The translations under genes and the position numbers were made by a program. The notes beneath the pieces are model-generated. The model did not search any database. It was not told where the DNA came from and worked only from the letters and a program-made list of their open reading frames with translations. Below, piece by piece: positions 48,025-56,903 of a stretch of DNA of 64,000 nucleotides. Source of the DNA: an uncultured Lachnospiraceae bacterium. Its GTDB lineage: Bacteria > Bacillota > Clostridia > Eubacteriales > Anaerofustaceae. Positions within the stretch are counted from its first letter, which is position 1. Every line of letters begins with the position of its first letter. The stretch is taken from the NCBI GenBank assembly GCA_944381375.1, contig CALWKX010000014.1:1-64000 (forward strand), written 5' to 3'.

Positions 48025-48221
48025 TGATGATGATGCGGAATTTAAAAATGTTTTGCAGATTTTTTTATCATAGCTGTTCTTCATAGAATCTGATGTGAAG
48101 TAAATCAACTTTTCATGCTTAAATTTGTTTTAAAAAGCGAAAGTTTAATTTAAAGCTTTAAATTTTTCGTGTGATAGTTTATAATCTCTATTTAGTATAT
48201 TGGCTAATGTTTGGAGGAAAA

Positions 48222-50858
48222 ATGGAAAAATTCGGTCTTAACGATCTAAGAAGTTTATTTTTAAAGTTTTTCGAATCAAAGGGGCATCTTAAACTGGATA
48301 GCTTTTCTCTTATACCGCATAATGATAAAAGCTTGCTGCTTATTAATTCCGGAATGGCGCCCTTGAAGCCTTTTTTTACAGGACAAGAAACTCCTCCTAA
48401 AAAGCGCGTTACCACGTGCCAGAAATGTATAAGAACGCCGGATATAGATAATGTTGGAAAAACTGCGCGTCATGGCACGTTTTTTGAGATGCTCGGCAAT
48501 TTCTCATTCGGAGATTATTTTAAGCACGAAGCTATAAAATGGGCGTGGGAATTTCTCACTGAGGTTATAAAAATAGACAAAGATAAATTATATGTAAGCG
48601 TATATAAAGATGATGATGAAGCTGCAAAAATATGGCATGATGAAATCGGACTTGAAGATAACCGTATATTCCGAATGGGCAAAGAGGATAACTTCTGGGA
48701 AATAGGGACAGGACCCTGCGGACCTTGCAGTGAAATATATGTAGACAGGGGCGAAAAATATGGCTGCGGCAAGCCGGATTGCCGCGTAGGATGCGACTGC
48801 GATAGATTTGTCGAAGTTTGGAATCTTGTTTTTACACAATTTGACAGAGATGATAAAGGTCACTATTCAAATTTGGAGCACCCCAATATAGATACAGGAA
48901 TGGGGCTCGAACGTCTGGCAGTAGTTGTTCAGGATGTGGATAATATCTTTGAAGTAGATACAATCAGATATATTCTTGACAGCGTATGTTCTATGGCTGG
49001 TTATACATACGGCAGCGATGAAGCAAAAGATGTGTCTGTTCGTGTTGTAACAGATCACATCAGGAGCGTTGTATTTATGCTTTCAGACGGAGTAATCCCT
49101 TCTAATGAAGGGCGCGGATATGTTTTGAGAAGGCTTTTGCGCCGCGCAGTAAGACATGGTAAACTTCTCGGTATCAGCGGCAACTTCATGTGCGATATGA
49201 CCCAAAAAGTCGTAGATACATCAGGTAATGCTTACCCTGCTTTGTCGGAGAATCTCGAAAGTATTCTCAAGGCCGTTGATGTTGAAGAGACGCGTTTTAA
49301 CGAGACTATACAGCAGGGAATGGAACTGATAAAAAATATTGCTGAAAAAGTGAAGGCGAAAAACGGCAAGACTATTCCAGGACATGAGGCTTTTAAACTT
49401 TACGATACGTTTGGTTTTCCTCTTGAATTAACTATCGAATTGGCAGATGAAGAAGGCCTTGAAGTGGACGTCGCTGGTTTTGATGAAGCAATGAAACTTC
49501 AAAAGCTTACTTCCGCCAAAGCAAGAAGTAAATTGGCCGTAGAAAGCTGGCGTGATGTTCTTTCCGAAATAACATCAGGTTTTGCTCCCACAGTATTCAC
49601 AGGGTATGATAAATTAAATGATGAAAGCAGCGTTTTATGTATTGTCAAGGACGCCGAAAGGGTGAAATGCGCACATACTGGCGATGAATGTGTTTTGATT
49701 ACTCTAAACACGCCGTTTTATGCTCAAAGCGGAGGGCAGATCGGCGATATCGGATATATAGGTAATGATTCAACAAATATCAAAGTCACTGATACGCAGA
49801 AATGCGGAGATAAGTATGTGCATTATGTAAGCGTTTTGGATGGCACAATAGCCGAGGGCGATAATGTGATAATGACAGTTGATCAGGCGAATCGTTGGAG
49901 CGTTGAGCGAAATCACAGCGCAACTCATCTGCTGCATAAAGCATTGAAAAAAGAATTAGGCTCTCATGTCAATCAAGCGGGAAGTGAAGTAAGCGCCGAT
50001 AAGCTCAGATTTGATTTTACCCATTATGAACGTCTGACAGAACGTCAGTTGGAAAATATAGAAAATGAAGTAAATTCAGCGATACTTTCAGGATATGATA
50101 TAAATTGGTTTGAAACTGATATTAATGAAGCGAAAAAAATGGGAGCTACTGCTTTGTTCGGTGAAAAGTACGGTCAAACGGTTCGCGTCGTAAAAATGGG
50201 AGATTATTCCATGGAGCTTTGTGGAGGTTGCCACTTGAAAAATACTGCTCTGGCAGGTTTGTTTGTGATTACGTCTGAAAGCTCAGTAGCTGCGGGAATC
50301 AGAAGAATAGAAGCCGTTACCGGTCAAAATGCAATAGAATATGTTAAATCTCTGCGCGCTCAGATAAATAAATGTTCTTTAATTCTTAAAACGAACAATG
50401 ATGATCTGCCTTCAAGGATCAATGATTTAGTAAACGATAATGCGTCTTTGACTAAGCAGCTTGATAAGATAAAAGAACAACAGGCTAAAGATCATGCTTC
50501 ACAGCTTATTGATAATGCTTTTGTCTGTGCAGCAACAAACTGTGTCGTGGCTGAAGTTAACGGGCTTGACGCAGCGCGATTAAGAAAGCTCAGCGACGAT
50601 GTCAAAGAGAGAATTAAAAGCGGTGTTGTAGTGCTTTTCTCAGTGTGTGACGGAAAAGGCATCATTATTGCGAGCGCAACTAAGGATGTTGTTGACTCCG
50701 GTTTTAACTGCGGTTCATATGTAAAGCAAGTAGCTAATTCAGTCGGATCAAACGGCGGCGGCAAACCTGATATGGCGCAGGCAGGGCTCAAAGATATATC
50801 TTTGGCAGGCAAAGCCGCAGCTAATGCACGGGAAATAATCAAAATGATGCTTAACTAA
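48222..50858 (+). CDS. alaS: Alanyl-tRNA synthetase
   Basis: An 878-residue class II synthetase from the ATG at 48222, behind TTGGAGGAAAA. The catalytic domain (LRSLFLKFFESKGHLK; FFEMLGNFSFGDYFK), the tRNA-binding part, the editing domain with HSATHLLHKALK and the zinc ligands of MELCGGCHLKNTALAG, and the C-terminal DHHA1 domain (NGGGKPDMAQAG) are in order. The longer frame to 48171 overlaps the promoter -10 box and is rejected. Confidence 0.97.
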   Translation: MEKFGLNDLRSLFLKFFESKGHLKLDSFSLIPHNDKSLLLINSGMAPLKPFFTGQETPPKKRVTTCQKCIRTPDIDNVGKTARHGTFFEMLGNFSFGDYFKHEAIKWAWEFLTEVIKIDKDKLYVSVYKDDDEAAKIWHDEIGLEDNRIFRMGKEDNFWEIGTGPCGPCSEIYVDRGEKYGCGKPDCRVGCDCDRFVEVWNLVFTQFDRDDKGHYSNLEHPNIDTGMGLERLAVVVQDVDNIFEVDTIRYILDSVCSMAGYTYGSDEAKDVSVRVVTDHIRSVVFMLSDGVIPSNEGRGYVLRRLLRRAVRHGKLLGISGNFMCDMTQKVVDTSGNAYPALSENLESILKAVDVEETRFNETIQQGMELIKNIAEKVKAKNGKTIPGHEAFKLYDTFGFPLELTIELADEEGLEVDVAGFDEAMKLQKLTSAKARSKLAVESWRDVLSEITSGFAPTVFTGYDKLNDESSVLCIVKDAERVKCAHTGDECVLITLNTPFYAQSGGQIGDIGYIGNDSTNIKVTDTQKCGDKYVHYVSVLDGTIAEGDNVIMTVDQANRWSVERNHSATHLLHKALKKELGSHVNQAGSEVSADKLRFDFTHYERLTERQLENIENEVNSAILSGYDINWFETDINEAKKMGATALFGEKYGQTVRVVKMGDYSMELCGGCHLKNTALAGLFVITSESSVAAGIRRIEAVTGQNAIEYVKSLRAQINKCSLILKTNNDDLPSRINDLVNDNASLTKQLDKIKEQQAKDHASQLIDNAFVCAATNCVVAEVNGLDAARLRKLSDDVKERIKSGVVVLFSVCDGKGIIIASATKDVVDSGFNCGSYVKQVANSVGSNGGGKPDMAQAGLKDISLAGKAAANAREIIKMMLN

Positions 50859-50965
50859 AAAAACATTGTATTTTGTCAATTAATTTTCTGTTAATAAAGC
50901 AGTTTATACTTGTTATGTCCGATTATTTGGTGTAAACTGTAACTATAATCAGCGGGGGAGCTTTT

Positions 50966-51232
50966 ATGGAAAAAAATAACATCCAGGACACATTGCATTA
51001 CGATCTTGAGGCGCAAAGAAGCGTTCTTGTTAAAAATACCATGAAAACAGTGATCGGTGCGCTGAATGAAAAGGGTTATAATCCTATCAATCAAATCGTA
51101 GGCTATATAACCAGCGGCGACCCTACTTATATCACTTCTTATAACGGAGCGAGAGCCGCTATGAGAAAAATAGAAAGAGACGATCTTTTGGAAGAAATGG
51201 TTTCTTTTTATCTTAAACATATAGAAGAATAG
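50966..51232 (+). CDS. ireB: IreB family regulatory phosphoprotein
   Basis: An 88-residue UPF0297 protein ([11 protein letters not shown]...; [20 protein letters not shown]). In Enterococcus IreB is phosphorylated by the PASTA kinase on N-terminal Thr residues and tunes cephalosporin resistance; a Thr is present at position 8 here and the kinase is encoded at 37409. A strong ribosome site (GGGGGAG) and TATAAT at 50944 precede it. The order alaS-ireB-ruvX is conserved in Bacillota. Confidence 0.93.
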   Translation: MEKNNIQDTLHYDLEAQRSVLVKNTMKTVIGALNEKGYNPINQIVGYITSGDPTYITSYNGARAAMRKIERDDLLEEMVSFYLKHIEE

Positions 51233-51259
51233 TGTGCAAAGCACATTTATATATTAAAT

Positions 51260-51298
51260 CAATATAAAGCGTAATAACATACGCTTTACTTTATATTG
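51260..51298. repeat. Hairpin between ireB and ruvX
   Basis: CAATATA and TATATTG arms enclose AAGCGTA / TACGCTT, giving a bulged stem-loop. No T-run follows directly. It may be a weak terminator or mRNA processing structure. Confidence 0.4.
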
Positions 51299-51350
51299 AG
51301 CATGCAGTTTTATAAATGGTTGCGGCTCATACGTAAAAAAGGAGATTATA

Positions 51351-51776
51351 TTGTTAAAAGGCAGGATAATGTGTCTTGACCTTGGCCAGCGGCGTACAGG
51401 AGTGGCCGTAAGCGATATGCTTGGATATACGGCTCAGCCTGTGGGTATAATTGAGTCAAAAGGTTTACAACAGGATATAGAAAAGATAAAACAACTTATA
51501 AAGGAAAAGGAAGTGTTTCGTCTCGTTATAGGTTATCCTTTAAATCTTGACGGTTCGGAGGGAGCTAAAGCAAAGGCTGTGAGAGAACAGTACGAGAAGA
51601 TAAAAGAAAGCGTGGATTGTGAAACAGTTCTTTTTGACGAAAGGTTGTCTACAAAACAGGCAGAGCGTATGCTTGATATGGAAAATGTCGGATGGAAAAA
51701 AAGAAAAAATGTGGTTGACGTTATGGCTGCGCAGATAATTCTGCAAAACTACCTCAACGTAACCGATTTAAATTAA
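51351..51776 (+). CDS. ruvX: Putative pre-16S rRNA nuclease / Holliday junction resolvase-like YqgF
   Basis: A 141-residue RNase H-fold protein (CLDLGQRRTGVAVSD at the N-terminus, LVIGYPLNLDGSEG, FDERLSTKQAERML, and a C-terminal DVMAAQIILQNYL with the last catalytic Asp). The start is TTG at 51351, spaced correctly from AAGGAG. The known role in E. coli is maturation of the 16S rRNA 5' end. Confidence 0.94.
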   Translation: MLKGRIMCLDLGQRRTGVAVSDMLGYTAQPVGIIESKGLQQDIEKIKQLIKEKEVFRLVIGYPLNLDGSEGAKAKAVREQYEKIKESVDCETVLFDERLSTKQAERMLDMENVGWKKRKNVVDVMAAQIILQNYLNVTDLN

Positions 51777-51790
51777 AAAGGAGTTATTTT

Positions 51791-52021
51791 ATGGACGAAA
51801 AGATTATTCTTGTGAATGAAGACGGCGAAGAAGTGGAATTTTATATAGATGAACAATTCGAATTCGAAGATAATCTTTATGTGGTTCTCTATGAAAAAGA
51901 AGAGGACGACGACGCTTTGTTGTTCAAAATACTTGAAGACGAAGATGGTGAAATGCAGCTTGTAGAAGTAGAAGATGATGATGAGTTTGAAAGAGTGAGT
52001 GAGTTTTATTTTGAAAATTAA
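51791..52021 (+). CDS. DUF1292 (YrzB-like) acidic protein
   Basis: A 76-residue very acidic protein (EEVEFYIDEQFEFEDNLYVVLYE; DALLFKILEDEDGE). It is DUF1292, which nearly always follows ruvX in Bacillota. The function is unknown. It overlaps the next open frame by 23 bases. Confidence 0.88.
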   Translation: MDEKIILVNEDGEEVEFYIDEQFEFEDNLYVVLYEKEEDDDALLFKILEDEDGEMQLVEVEDDDEFERVSEFYFEN

Positions 52022-53756
52022 CGAAGAACATAATGCAGCCGAGCAAGCGGCAAAACCAAAAAGAGGAAGAAAAAAAACTGGCGCCGCGCATACTAAGAAT
52101 GTCAGCTTCCGTGTAATACCGCTTGGCGGCTTAGGTGAAATCGGTAAAAATTTAACTGTAATAGAATGTGAAAACGATATAATTATAGTGGACTGCGGCA
52201 TAAAATTCCCTGACGAAAATATGTACGGAGTTGATTTTGTTCTGCCTGATTTCAGTTATCTTGACGATAAAATCACGCGTATCAGAGGAATTTTTCTTAC
52301 TCACGGGCATGAGGACCATATAGGAGCAATACCGTATTTTCTAAAAAGAATGGGTGATATCCCCATATACGGAACCAAGCTTACTATAGGGTTGTTAGGC
52401 AATAAGCTTATGGAGCATAAGCTTGAAAATAAATGTACTTTGAATGTAGTGCGGTGTTCAGACGTAGTTAAAGTAGATGGTTTTCAAGTTGAATTTGTAG
52501 CAACTAATCATTCCATACCGGATAGCTGTGCGCTTTATATAAAATGCAAGGGCGGTACAGTCTTTCATACAGGTGATTTTAAAGTGGACCTTACGCCTGT
52601 GGACAACCAGCGTATAAATCTTTCACGAATGGCTCAAATCGGAGATGAAGGCGTTGACCTTTTAATTTCAGACAGTACAAATGCACAGAAACCAGGATTT
52701 ACTCCATCTGAAAGTACAGTAGGTGAATCTTTTAAAATGCTTTTTGCTAAAGCAGGAAGCAAAAGAATCGTCATAGCAACATTTGCAACTAATGTTCATC
52801 GTATACAACAGGTATTTGATGCTGCCAAAGCTTATAAGCGTAAGGTCATAGTAAGCGGACGCAGTATGGTTAATGTTATCAAGGTTGCAAGGGAGCTCAA
52901 ATACCTCAAATTCAAAGACAGTATACTGGTAGATTTAAAAGATGTAAATACTTTGCCTCCGAGTCAAATTGTATTGCTTACGACAGGTTCTCAGGGAGAA
53001 CCTATGAGCGTCCTTGCGAGAATGGCGTCAAATGAACACAGGCTTCTGAAGATCACTGATAATGATTTTGTAATCATTTCCGCTACACCAATACCGGGCA
53101 ATGAAAAAACAGTGGGCTTTGTCATTAATGATCTTATGAAATTGGGCGCTGAAGTTATTTATCAGGGTGCTGGAGACGTTCACGTATCAGGACATGCGTG
53201 TCAGGAAGAGCTTAAACTTATCCAGGCAATAATCAAACCTAAAAATTTTATGCCATGTCACGGCGAGTACCGAATGCTTACGATAAATGCATCTCTGGCA
53301 AAAAAAGTCGGCATAGACCCTGATCATATTTTCGTTATGGAAAACGGAGATGTTCTTGATATTTGCGCAAATAAGGCTTATATAGCAGATAAAGTGCCTT
53401 CAGGAATTACCTTGGTAGACGGTTCTGGCGTGGGGGACGTCGGCAATGCTGTCCTGAAGGAACGCAGAAAACTCAGCGAAGAAGGTCTTTTTATAATAGC
53501 TATAGGTATGTATGATAATGAAGTAGTCGGAACGCCGAAAATTGTTTCAAAAGGTTTTGTATATGTAAGAGAAAACGAACTGCTTATAAAACAGGTAAAA
53601 GATCTGTGTTTAAATATAATCGATGCATATGATCTATCAGAATATGATTTTAATGGTTTGAAAATCGATATTAAAAATGCCGTTGAGAAGCTTCTCTTTG
53701 AAAAAACAAAAAGACGGCCGATAGTTTTGCCGATGATAATTAATATATCGCATTAG
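51999..53756 (+). CDS. rnj: Ribonuclease J
   Basis: A metallo-beta-lactamase/beta-CASP nuclease of 585 residues acting in mRNA decay and rRNA maturation. Metal motifs are HGHEDHIG, ATNHSIPD with HTGDFK, SDSTNA and the C-terminal SGHACQEELKL; a dimerisation tail follows. The N-terminus before NVSFRVIPLGGLGEIGKN is a basic 34-residue extension with KPKRGRKK. The start is GTG 51999 or TTG 52011; no ribosome site decides between them. Confidence 0.95.
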   Translation: MSFILKINEEHNAAEQAAKPKRGRKKTGAAHTKNVSFRVIPLGGLGEIGKNLTVIECENDIIIVDCGIKFPDENMYGVDFVLPDFSYLDDKITRIRGIFLTHGHEDHIGAIPYFLKRMGDIPIYGTKLTIGLLGNKLMEHKLENKCTLNVVRCSDVVKVDGFQVEFVATNHSIPDSCALYIKCKGGTVFHTGDFKVDLTPVDNQRINLSRMAQIGDEGVDLLISDSTNAQKPGFTPSESTVGESFKMLFAKAGSKRIVIATFATNVHRIQQVFDAAKAYKRKVIVSGRSMVNVIKVARELKYLKFKDSILVDLKDVNTLPPSQIVLLTTGSQGEPMSVLARMASNEHRLLKITDNDFVIISATPIPGNEKTVGFVINDLMKLGAEVIYQGAGDVHVSGHACQEELKLIQAIIKPKNFMPCHGEYRMLTINASLAKKVGIDPDHIFVMENGDVLDICANKAYIADKVPSGITLVDGSGVGDVGNAVLKERRKLSEEGLFIIAIGMYDNEVVGTPKIVSKGFVYVRENELLIKQVKDLCLNIIDAYDLSEYDFNGLKIDIKNAVEKLLFEKTKRRPIVLPMIINISH

Positions 53757-53770
53757 GAAGGAGTGCTGAA

Positions 53771-54166
53771 ATGAATATATACGATAAATTGTATGAACTT
53801 ACCAATGCAATCAAACAATCACCCGAATTTAAAGAGTATGCCCAGGCTGCTCAAGTAGTAGATGCCAATCCCACCCATGCGCAAATGGTTAAAGATTTTA
53901 TAGCGGCTCAGGTTCAAATATCTACAATGCAAATGCTTGGTCAGCAACCCGATCAGGAGACAATAGATAATTTTAATACTCTTTACTCCACTGTAACAGC
54001 AGTAAGCAGCATTAATACGCTGCTGCAAGCGCAGATGAGATTTTCTAAAATAATGGATGATATTAATAAAGAAATATCCAATACAATAAGCCTTGATGTG
54101 AGTTTCTTGAAAATTATACCGGACGAGGCTGATAAGTCTAATGAGGATAAGGATATTGACAAGTAG
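53771..54166 (+). CDS. YlbF/YmcA family protein
   Basis: A 131-residue helical protein (YDKLYELTNAIKQSPEFKEYAQA; MVKDFIAAQVQISTMQMLGQQ) of the YlbF/YmcA (DUF964) family. In Bacillus these proteins form a complex that modulates RNase Y and development. Its position straight after RNase J is consistent with a role in RNA turnover, by inference. AAGGAGTG precedes the start. Confidence 0.85.
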   Translation: MNIYDKLYELTNAIKQSPEFKEYAQAAQVVDANPTHAQMVKDFIAAQVQISTMQMLGQQPDQETIDNFNTLYSTVTAVSSINTLLQAQMRFSKIMDDINKEISNTISLDVSFLKIIPDEADKSNEDKDIDK

Positions 54167-54180
54167 ATTGTATTAAAGTG

Positions 54181-54213
54181 AAAAAAAGCAAACTGATAGC
54201 AGTTTGCTTTTTT
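54181..54213 (+). terminator. Intrinsic terminator of the ruvX-rnj-ylbF unit
   Basis: A perfect 13-bp stem (54182-54194 with 54201-54213, core GCAAACT) ending in a T-run. Confidence 0.92.
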
Positions 54214-54235
54214 GATCTGGATTATCTTTTACTAA

Positions 54236-54262
54236 TAAAACAAACGCTTATGATAAGCGGTT
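54236..54262 (-). terminator. Probable terminator of the tRNA-Ser pair
   Basis: A 6-bp stem (CGCTTA 54245-54250 with 54254-54259) that on the minus strand is followed by TTTGTTTTATT, just after the tRNA 3' end. Confidence 0.6.
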
Positions 54263-54274
54263 ATGTTTATAGAA

Positions 54275-54365
54275 TGGCGGAGGAGGAGAGATTTGAACTC
54301 TCGCGACGGTTTCCCGCCCTACACCCTTAGCAGGGGCGCCTCTTCGGCCTCTTGAGTACTCCTCC
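54275..54365 (-). tRNA. tRNA-Ser (anticodon GCU)
   Basis: The minus strand folds as a class II tRNA of 91 bases with encoded CCA. The acceptor stem is GGAGGAG / CTCCTCC with discriminator G, the anticodon loop reads CTGCTAA (GCU, decoding AGC/AGU), a long variable arm (GGGCGGGAAACCGTC region) is present and the T loop is TTCAAAT. Ser identity follows from anticodon, variable arm and discriminator G. Confidence 0.95.
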
Positions 54366-54377
54366 GAATTGAATATA

Positions 54378-54466
54378 TGGCCGAGAGAGTGGGATTCGAA
54401 CCCACGTGAGCTTTCGCCCAAACGGTTTTCAAGACCGCCCCGTTATGACCGCTTCGGTATCTCTCG
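54378..54466 (-). tRNA. tRNA-Ser (anticodon UGA)
   Basis: An 89-base class II tRNA with encoded CCA, 12 bases from the first tRNA-Ser. The anticodon loop is CTTGAAA (UGA, decoding UCN codons), the variable arm is long (TTTGGGCGAAAGCTCAC region), T loop TTCGAAT. The acceptor stem reads CGAGAGA / TCTCTCG, so the first pair is C1-G72 rather than G1-C72; the discriminator is G. Confidence 0.94.
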
Positions 54467-54543
54467 ATAAGTTAAGCAGCGTTTAAATAATATCATCATA
54501 ATATTAAAAAGTCAATAATTAACTGCTTAAATAAATATTTGAT

Positions 54544-55230
54544 TTATATGTTGCTTGTGTAGTTTTTTGCATTAATGAATTCAACATAGGCTTTTTCCTC
54601 TATATCGATATCAAACGGCTTTATGCTATATTCACTGTCCTTGTACAATAAAAGTCTTTTTATAATTTTCTTTGTCAGATGCGGATTCCTTGCCAACAAA
54701 GGGCCCAAAACATAAGTTGCTAAAAAGTTGTTTTCGTATATAAAGTGACGGTCTATCTTTTCTTCGTTTATGTACAAAGCGCCTTGATGGTTTACAAATC
54801 CTATAATTTTTTCATCTGAAAATTCCGTCTTAAGACAAACATCTCCTACAGTACGTTTACCGTGCACAGCATAATAATCCAAAATTCCCAAAGCTTTTGT
54901 TTTTATGTCGGATAAATCTATTATATATTTACCGAACATTTCTATTGCATTTCCTGTAATAAGAAAGAATTTACCTGAATCAAATGCATCTTTTATTTGC
55001 TTGCTATATTGCATGAGATGATTTAAAGCCAAAATAGTTTTTTCTTCACTGCCGCTTCCTATATATATCATGTCCAGTATATTAAAATCAATATTGTCAT
55101 TTATGGAAAGCTTATATATTTTACATTCTATATTTTGACGTTCAAGCTGATATTTCAGCACCTTTATATTTCCTGATTCGCCGTATAAGTTCATTAAATC
55201 ATAATATAAGTAACCTATAGCTATTTTCAT
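54544..55230 (-). CDS. gatD: GatD-like amidotransferase subunit, catalytic Cys and His replaced
   Basis: A 228-residue class I glutamine amidotransferase-like protein of the CobQ/GatD group, paired with a MurT-type ligase. In active GatD the nucleophile lies in ICGGYQ and the His in TYLHGP. Here these regions read ITGNAIEMFG (Thr92 at the Cys position) and ATYVLGPLLARNP (Leu175 at the His position). The fold markers YIGSGSEE (56-63), LGILDYYAV (114-122) and GFVNHQG (144-150) are kept. It therefore should not hydrolyse glutamine in the normal way. It overlaps murT by four bases and would form the MurT/GatD heterodimer. Confidence 0.8.
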   Translation of the reverse strand: MKIAIGYLYYDLMNLYGESGNIKVLKYQLERQNIECKIYKLSINDNIDFNILDMIYIGSGSEEKTILALNHLMQYSKQIKDAFDSGKFFLITGNAIEMFGKYIIDLSDIKTKALGILDYYAVHGKRTVGDVCLKTEFSDEKIIGFVNHQGALYINEEKIDRHFIYENNFLATYVLGPLLARNPHLTKKIIKRLLLYKDSEYSIKPFDIDIEEKAYVEFINAKNYTSNI

Positions 55231-56555
55231 ATATTGTCTCCCAATATTGCTTTAAACGGTTCAACGTAGTCAAAATTCAGTATAGCATATATGTCTGTAT
55301 CGGATGAAAGTATACTTTGCTTGGCTTCTTGCAAGTCCTTAAATACTTTTATCTTATTAGTATCAATTTCCGCATATTTCAGCCTTGCGGCAATGTCGTA
55401 TCTTTGGTCTCCTGCACAGATAATCTCTTTAACTTCAGCTTCTTTTAAAAGCTCAAAACTTATATCATATAGCCATGATATGTCAAAATGTTTATATCGT
55501 CTGGAAATTTCTTTCCAGCCTAAAACTATAATTTTCTCTTTTTTGCTTCTCATCGCAAATAAAATTGCCTGATTGTATGTTGAGGCGTTCTCCGCTTTGC
55601 AGCTTAATATGTGGATGTCTTGCTGATCTTTTTTAAAATGCATATAAAGCTTTTGATCCATAGCTATTTCACAGATACATTTTGCGGTATCGTCTTCATT
55701 AAGACCGCTTAGCGATAAATAAGCGAAAGCCGCTGCAACATTGTAAATATTGAATAAAAGCGTATTGCTTAAATATATAGTGTGCAGCTTGTTTATAACA
55801 ATCGAATTGGACGTGTAGTCGCAGTTAGTTACTGCATAATTGATAACAGGTCGTTTAAAAGAGCATTTTTCACAGTAATAATCGCCAAGACTTTCAATAT
55901 GATAATAATTGTATTTCAGTTTTGCATTGCATATAGGACATAAATAAATATTTAAAGGATCGAATAAATTATTTGTATATGAATATTGCTGCCTTTCAAT
56001 CCCATAATATGATACATTGTATTTATCGTTTAGATTGAAATATCTTAAATAAGGATCATCGCCGTTTAATATTAAATGTACATTATAGTCAATGGCTTTT
56101 AATATTTCATTTAATATAAACTCGCAGTTTCTTTGTCTTGGCGGCTGGTCTCTTGTAATATTGGTAACTATGACATGGGAAGGTTTTATATAAGGAAACA
56201 CATATTTTGCGTATCTTTCGTCCATTTCAAATACGCATATATCCGTATTTACTTTTCCTTTCAGTGTACAGTTTTCAATAAGAGTTGTGATGATGGCGTT
56301 TCTTTCATTAGAACCTTTTGAATTATATGCTACCTTGTATCCGAGATTTTTGTAAACTTCGGCGATGATTTTTGAGGTTGAACCTTTCCCTGATGAGCCT
56401 GTTACTGCGATGATCTTTTGCGGCAGAATAAAATCACTCAGAATATTTTTGTTTAATATGTACGCCGCTTTCCCTGGTATGGCGCTGCCTCTGTTTAGTA
56501 ATTTGCCTAAAAATATGAATATTTTCCCTGTAAAAATACTGATGAATTTTTTCAT
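55227..56555 (-). CDS. murT: MurT-like Mur ligase family protein
   Basis: A 442-residue Mur ligase with the ATP loop VTGSSGKGSTSKII (about 51-64), a four-Cys ribbon (CPIC and CEKC, about 197-225) typical of MurT, and the C-terminal DUF1727 domain with FDISWLYDISFELL. MurT with GatD amidates the second residue (D-Glu) of the lipid II stem peptide. Here the partner lacks amidotransferase residues, so MurT may use free ammonia or have another role. A TATACT box at 56573-56578 precedes it. Confidence 0.85.
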   Translation of the reverse strand: MKKFISIFTGKIFIFLGKLLNRGSAIPGKAAYILNKNILSDFILPQKIIAVTGSSGKGSTSKIIAEVYKNLGYKVAYNSKGSNERNAIITTLIENCTLKGKVNTDICVFEMDERYAKYVFPYIKPSHVIVTNITRDQPPRQRNCEFILNEILKAIDYNVHLILNGDDPYLRYFNLNDKYNVSYYGIERQQYSYTNNLFDPLNIYLCPICNAKLKYNYYHIESLGDYYCEKCSFKRPVINYAVTNCDYTSNSIVINKLHTIYLSNTLLFNIYNVAAAFAYLSLSGLNEDDTAKCICEIAMDQKLYMHFKKDQQDIHILSCKAENASTYNQAILFAMRSKKEKIIVLGWKEISRRYKHFDISWLYDISFELLKEAEVKEIICAGDQRYDIAARLKYAEIDTNKIKVFKDLQEAKQSILSSDTDIYAILNFDYVEPFKAILGDNI

Positions 56556-56572
56556 TTTATTACCTTATCGTA

Positions 56573-56578
56573 AGTATA
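56573..56578 (-). promoter_or_regulatory. Probable -10 box of murT-gatD
   Basis: TATACT on the minus strand, 18 bases before the murT start; the -35 is not clear. The remainder of the 348-base gap up to the lipid kinase gene is AT-rich and holds no gene or repeat that I recognise. Confidence 0.45.
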
Positions 56579-56903
56579 TCATAAACTCTTTTAGAACTTT
56601 AAATTTTTATATTTTTTTGTAATTATTGCTCAGTTGATGTGTGGAAAAATATTCGAAGCATTTCAAAAAAGTGAGGAAGTATTCACAACAACTTATCACT
56701 AACGCTGATAGACAGAGGCAAACAGAAACAGAGATTTAATCTTCTAAAATGATATATTTACATGATCAGAACGATTGTTTTTATGTAATTTAAAACCAGA
56801 GTCTTTCTTTTATACCTGATAATATTGGTGCAAAATTGGAATTTATATTTAAACAGTAAAATGCAATAAAATCGCACTTTTGCAAAAAAGGAGTTGTCAA
56901 AAT

